Assembly: GCF_014287705.1 (NCBI RefSeq)
Contig: NZ_JACOOY010000015.1
Coordinates: 1-64,000 of the forward strand
Reading direction: 5' to 3'
DNA from: Dorea_D hominis
GTDB taxonomy: Bacteria > Bacillota > Clostridia > Lachnospirales > Lachnospiraceae
Length of the DNA stretch: 64,000 nt
Under the pieces are notes generated by a model. That model searched no databases, was not told the DNA's origin, and was given only the letters and a program-made list of their open reading frames with translations. Shown piece after piece: positions 62,972 to 64,000 of this stretch (the stretch's first letter is position 1; each line of letters begins with the position of its first letter). The translations under genes were made by a program, and so were the position numbers.

Positions 62972-63907
62972 TTGGAAAACATATACGATGGTTGGTGCAA
63001 AAAATGTGAAGAAAATTATAATAAACTTTTGGTTTTAGAAAGTCGTATAAATGAGATATTAGCAGAATCGCTCAATATTGAAAAAGAAATAGACTTTTAT
63101 TTAGATGATAGAGATATTTGTGTAAAAAGACCGGAATTGAGAAAAGATATTAAAAGTTTAATTTCTTATGCAGTAGGCTGTATGTTTGGAAGATATTCAT
63201 TGGATGAAAATGGCTTGATTTATGCGGGAGGGAAATGGAACTCAAACAGATATATTTCTTTGAGCGCAGATAATGATAATATTATTCCAATAAGTGATGA
63301 AATGTATTTTGAAGATGATATTGTTAGCCGTTTTCAAGATTTTTTATGTATCGTATATGGTAAAGAATATTTAGAAGATAATTTACAATTTATAGCAGAT
63401 GCTATAGGAGGGAGTGGAGATTCACGGGAAATAATTCGTAAATATTTTTTGAATGATTTTTTCAAAGATCATTGTAGTACTTATTCGGCACTATTTGCTG
63501 GTAGTCGTCCGATTTACTGGCTCTTCGACAGCGGTAAACAGAACGGATTTAAAGCACTGATTTACATGCACCGCTATGATGCAGATACCGTTGGACGTGT
63601 AAGAACCGATTATTTACATCGGGCGCAGAAGTATGTAGAGACGGCTATGCAGAGTGCACAGTATACGATTGACAATGCATCATCCGCATCTGAAAAATCA
63701 AAAGCTACAAAGGCAGTAACCAAGTATACCAAGCAGCTTGCGGAGATGAAGATTTACGATGAAGCGATTGCACATATCGCCAACCAGAGAATTGAAATCG
63801 ATTTGGACGACGGCGTGAAAGTCAATTATGCAAAATTCCAGGGTGTGGAAGTAGCACAGGAAGGCAAGAAAGCATTAAAAGTAGATTTGCTGGCAAAACT
63901 GAAATAA
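62972..63907 (+). pseudogene. pglX: PglX C-terminal part, separate reading frame
   Basis: 311 codons from a weak TTG with no good ribosome site. RPELRKDIKSLISYAVGCMF, GRYSLDENGLIYAGG, DAIGGSGDSREIIRKYFLND and LFDSGKQNGFKALIYMHRYD are the conserved C-terminal blocks of PglX. It is in the +2 frame relative to the first part, and the SWDFKRHPL-type block normally found between the two halves is absent. A short deletion plus frame change therefore broke the gene. The last 400 bases return to the GC level of brxC. Confidence 0.85.
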
Positions 63908-63931
63908 TGTAAGGACTGGAGGTATCTATAT

Positions 63932-64000
63932 ATGGCATATAAGATTGAAAATTTACAATTGAAAAACTTTGGAATGCTTGAAGAGTTTCAATGCAAGGAG
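63932..64000 (+). CDS. Start of next BREX-operon gene, AAA/SMC-like ATPase (partial)
   Basis: GGAGG precedes ATG 63932. The 23 codons in the window (MAYKIENLQLKNFGMLEEF) match the first strand of RecF/SMC-type or AAA_15 ATPases (xIxxLxLKNF). The gene runs off the window. In type 1 BREX the next core gene would be pglZ; an accessory ATPase before it is common. Confidence 0.55.
   Translation, partial: MAYKIENLQLKNFGMLEEFQCKE

Noticed and set aside
1..64000. CRISPR array
   Set aside because: No run of regularly spaced 25-40 base repeats was seen on either strand; the only defence locus recognised is BREX.

Overview
The window reads as a low-to-moderate GC Clostridia chromosome, most likely a gut Lachnospiraceae (Dorea / Mediterraneibacter / Coprococcus-like). 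This is judged from codon use, strong AGGAGG ribosome sites, family-typical proteins and an FMN-riboswitch riboflavin operon. No database search was possible, so family names come from motif recognition.

Layout. 1-93 is the 3' end of a 23S rRNA gene with no 5S gene directly after it. 0.4-15.5 kb holds metabolic genes (aminotransferase, sugar acetyltransferase, 2H phosphoesterase, iron alcohol dehydrogenase, coaBC, a pantothenate-type ECF S component). Mixed in are several gene ruins (frameshifted atl, a transposase fragment, methyltransferase and rmlD tails). At 5.4-9.6 kb a GntR regulator and a DegT-like PLP enzyme face a creatininase-family hydrolase plus M42 peptidase; that pair has a strong promoter, GntR-like operators and a leader ending in an intrinsic terminator.

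15,758-22,067 is a 6.3 kb integrated element in tRNA-Trp. It has 21-bp att repeats, paired integrase arm sites, a tyrosine integrase, a Rep_trans/MobT-type protein, a CI-like repressor and a small cargo of immunity-like or unknown genes. It is followed by a zinc-uptake locus reduced to fragments (zur, znuA, znuC remnants behind a promoter with two Fur-type boxes), then intact yibE/yibF-type membrane genes, a small conserved protein with an EamA permease, a heterodimeric ABC exporter, lrgAB and an Rrf2 regulator.

31.6-47.6 kb carries a LysR regulator with a MetE-like methyltransferase, the FMN riboswitch and ribD-ribE-ribBA-ribH, a decayed and an intact MATE gene, a flavin reductase, a small Cys-rich protein and a HAD phosphatase. 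Next comes a PucR regulator followed by an amidohydrolase, an M20 peptidase and an internally duplicated membrane protein that look like one catabolic/transport unit.

47.8-52.7 kb has a UvrD-like helicase, a DUF4230 protein and a redox cluster: hemerythrin, Crp/Fnr regulator, rubredoxin, and a gene with an in-frame UGA that reads as a selenoprotein. From 52.9 kb to the end come a vWA protein, a zinc-ribbon membrane protein and a small HTH regulator leading directly into a type 1 BREX phage-defence operon (brxA, brxB, brxC, pglX). pglX is broken into two ORFs inside an AT-rich, apparently replaced specificity segment. The window ends inside the next BREX-operon gene.
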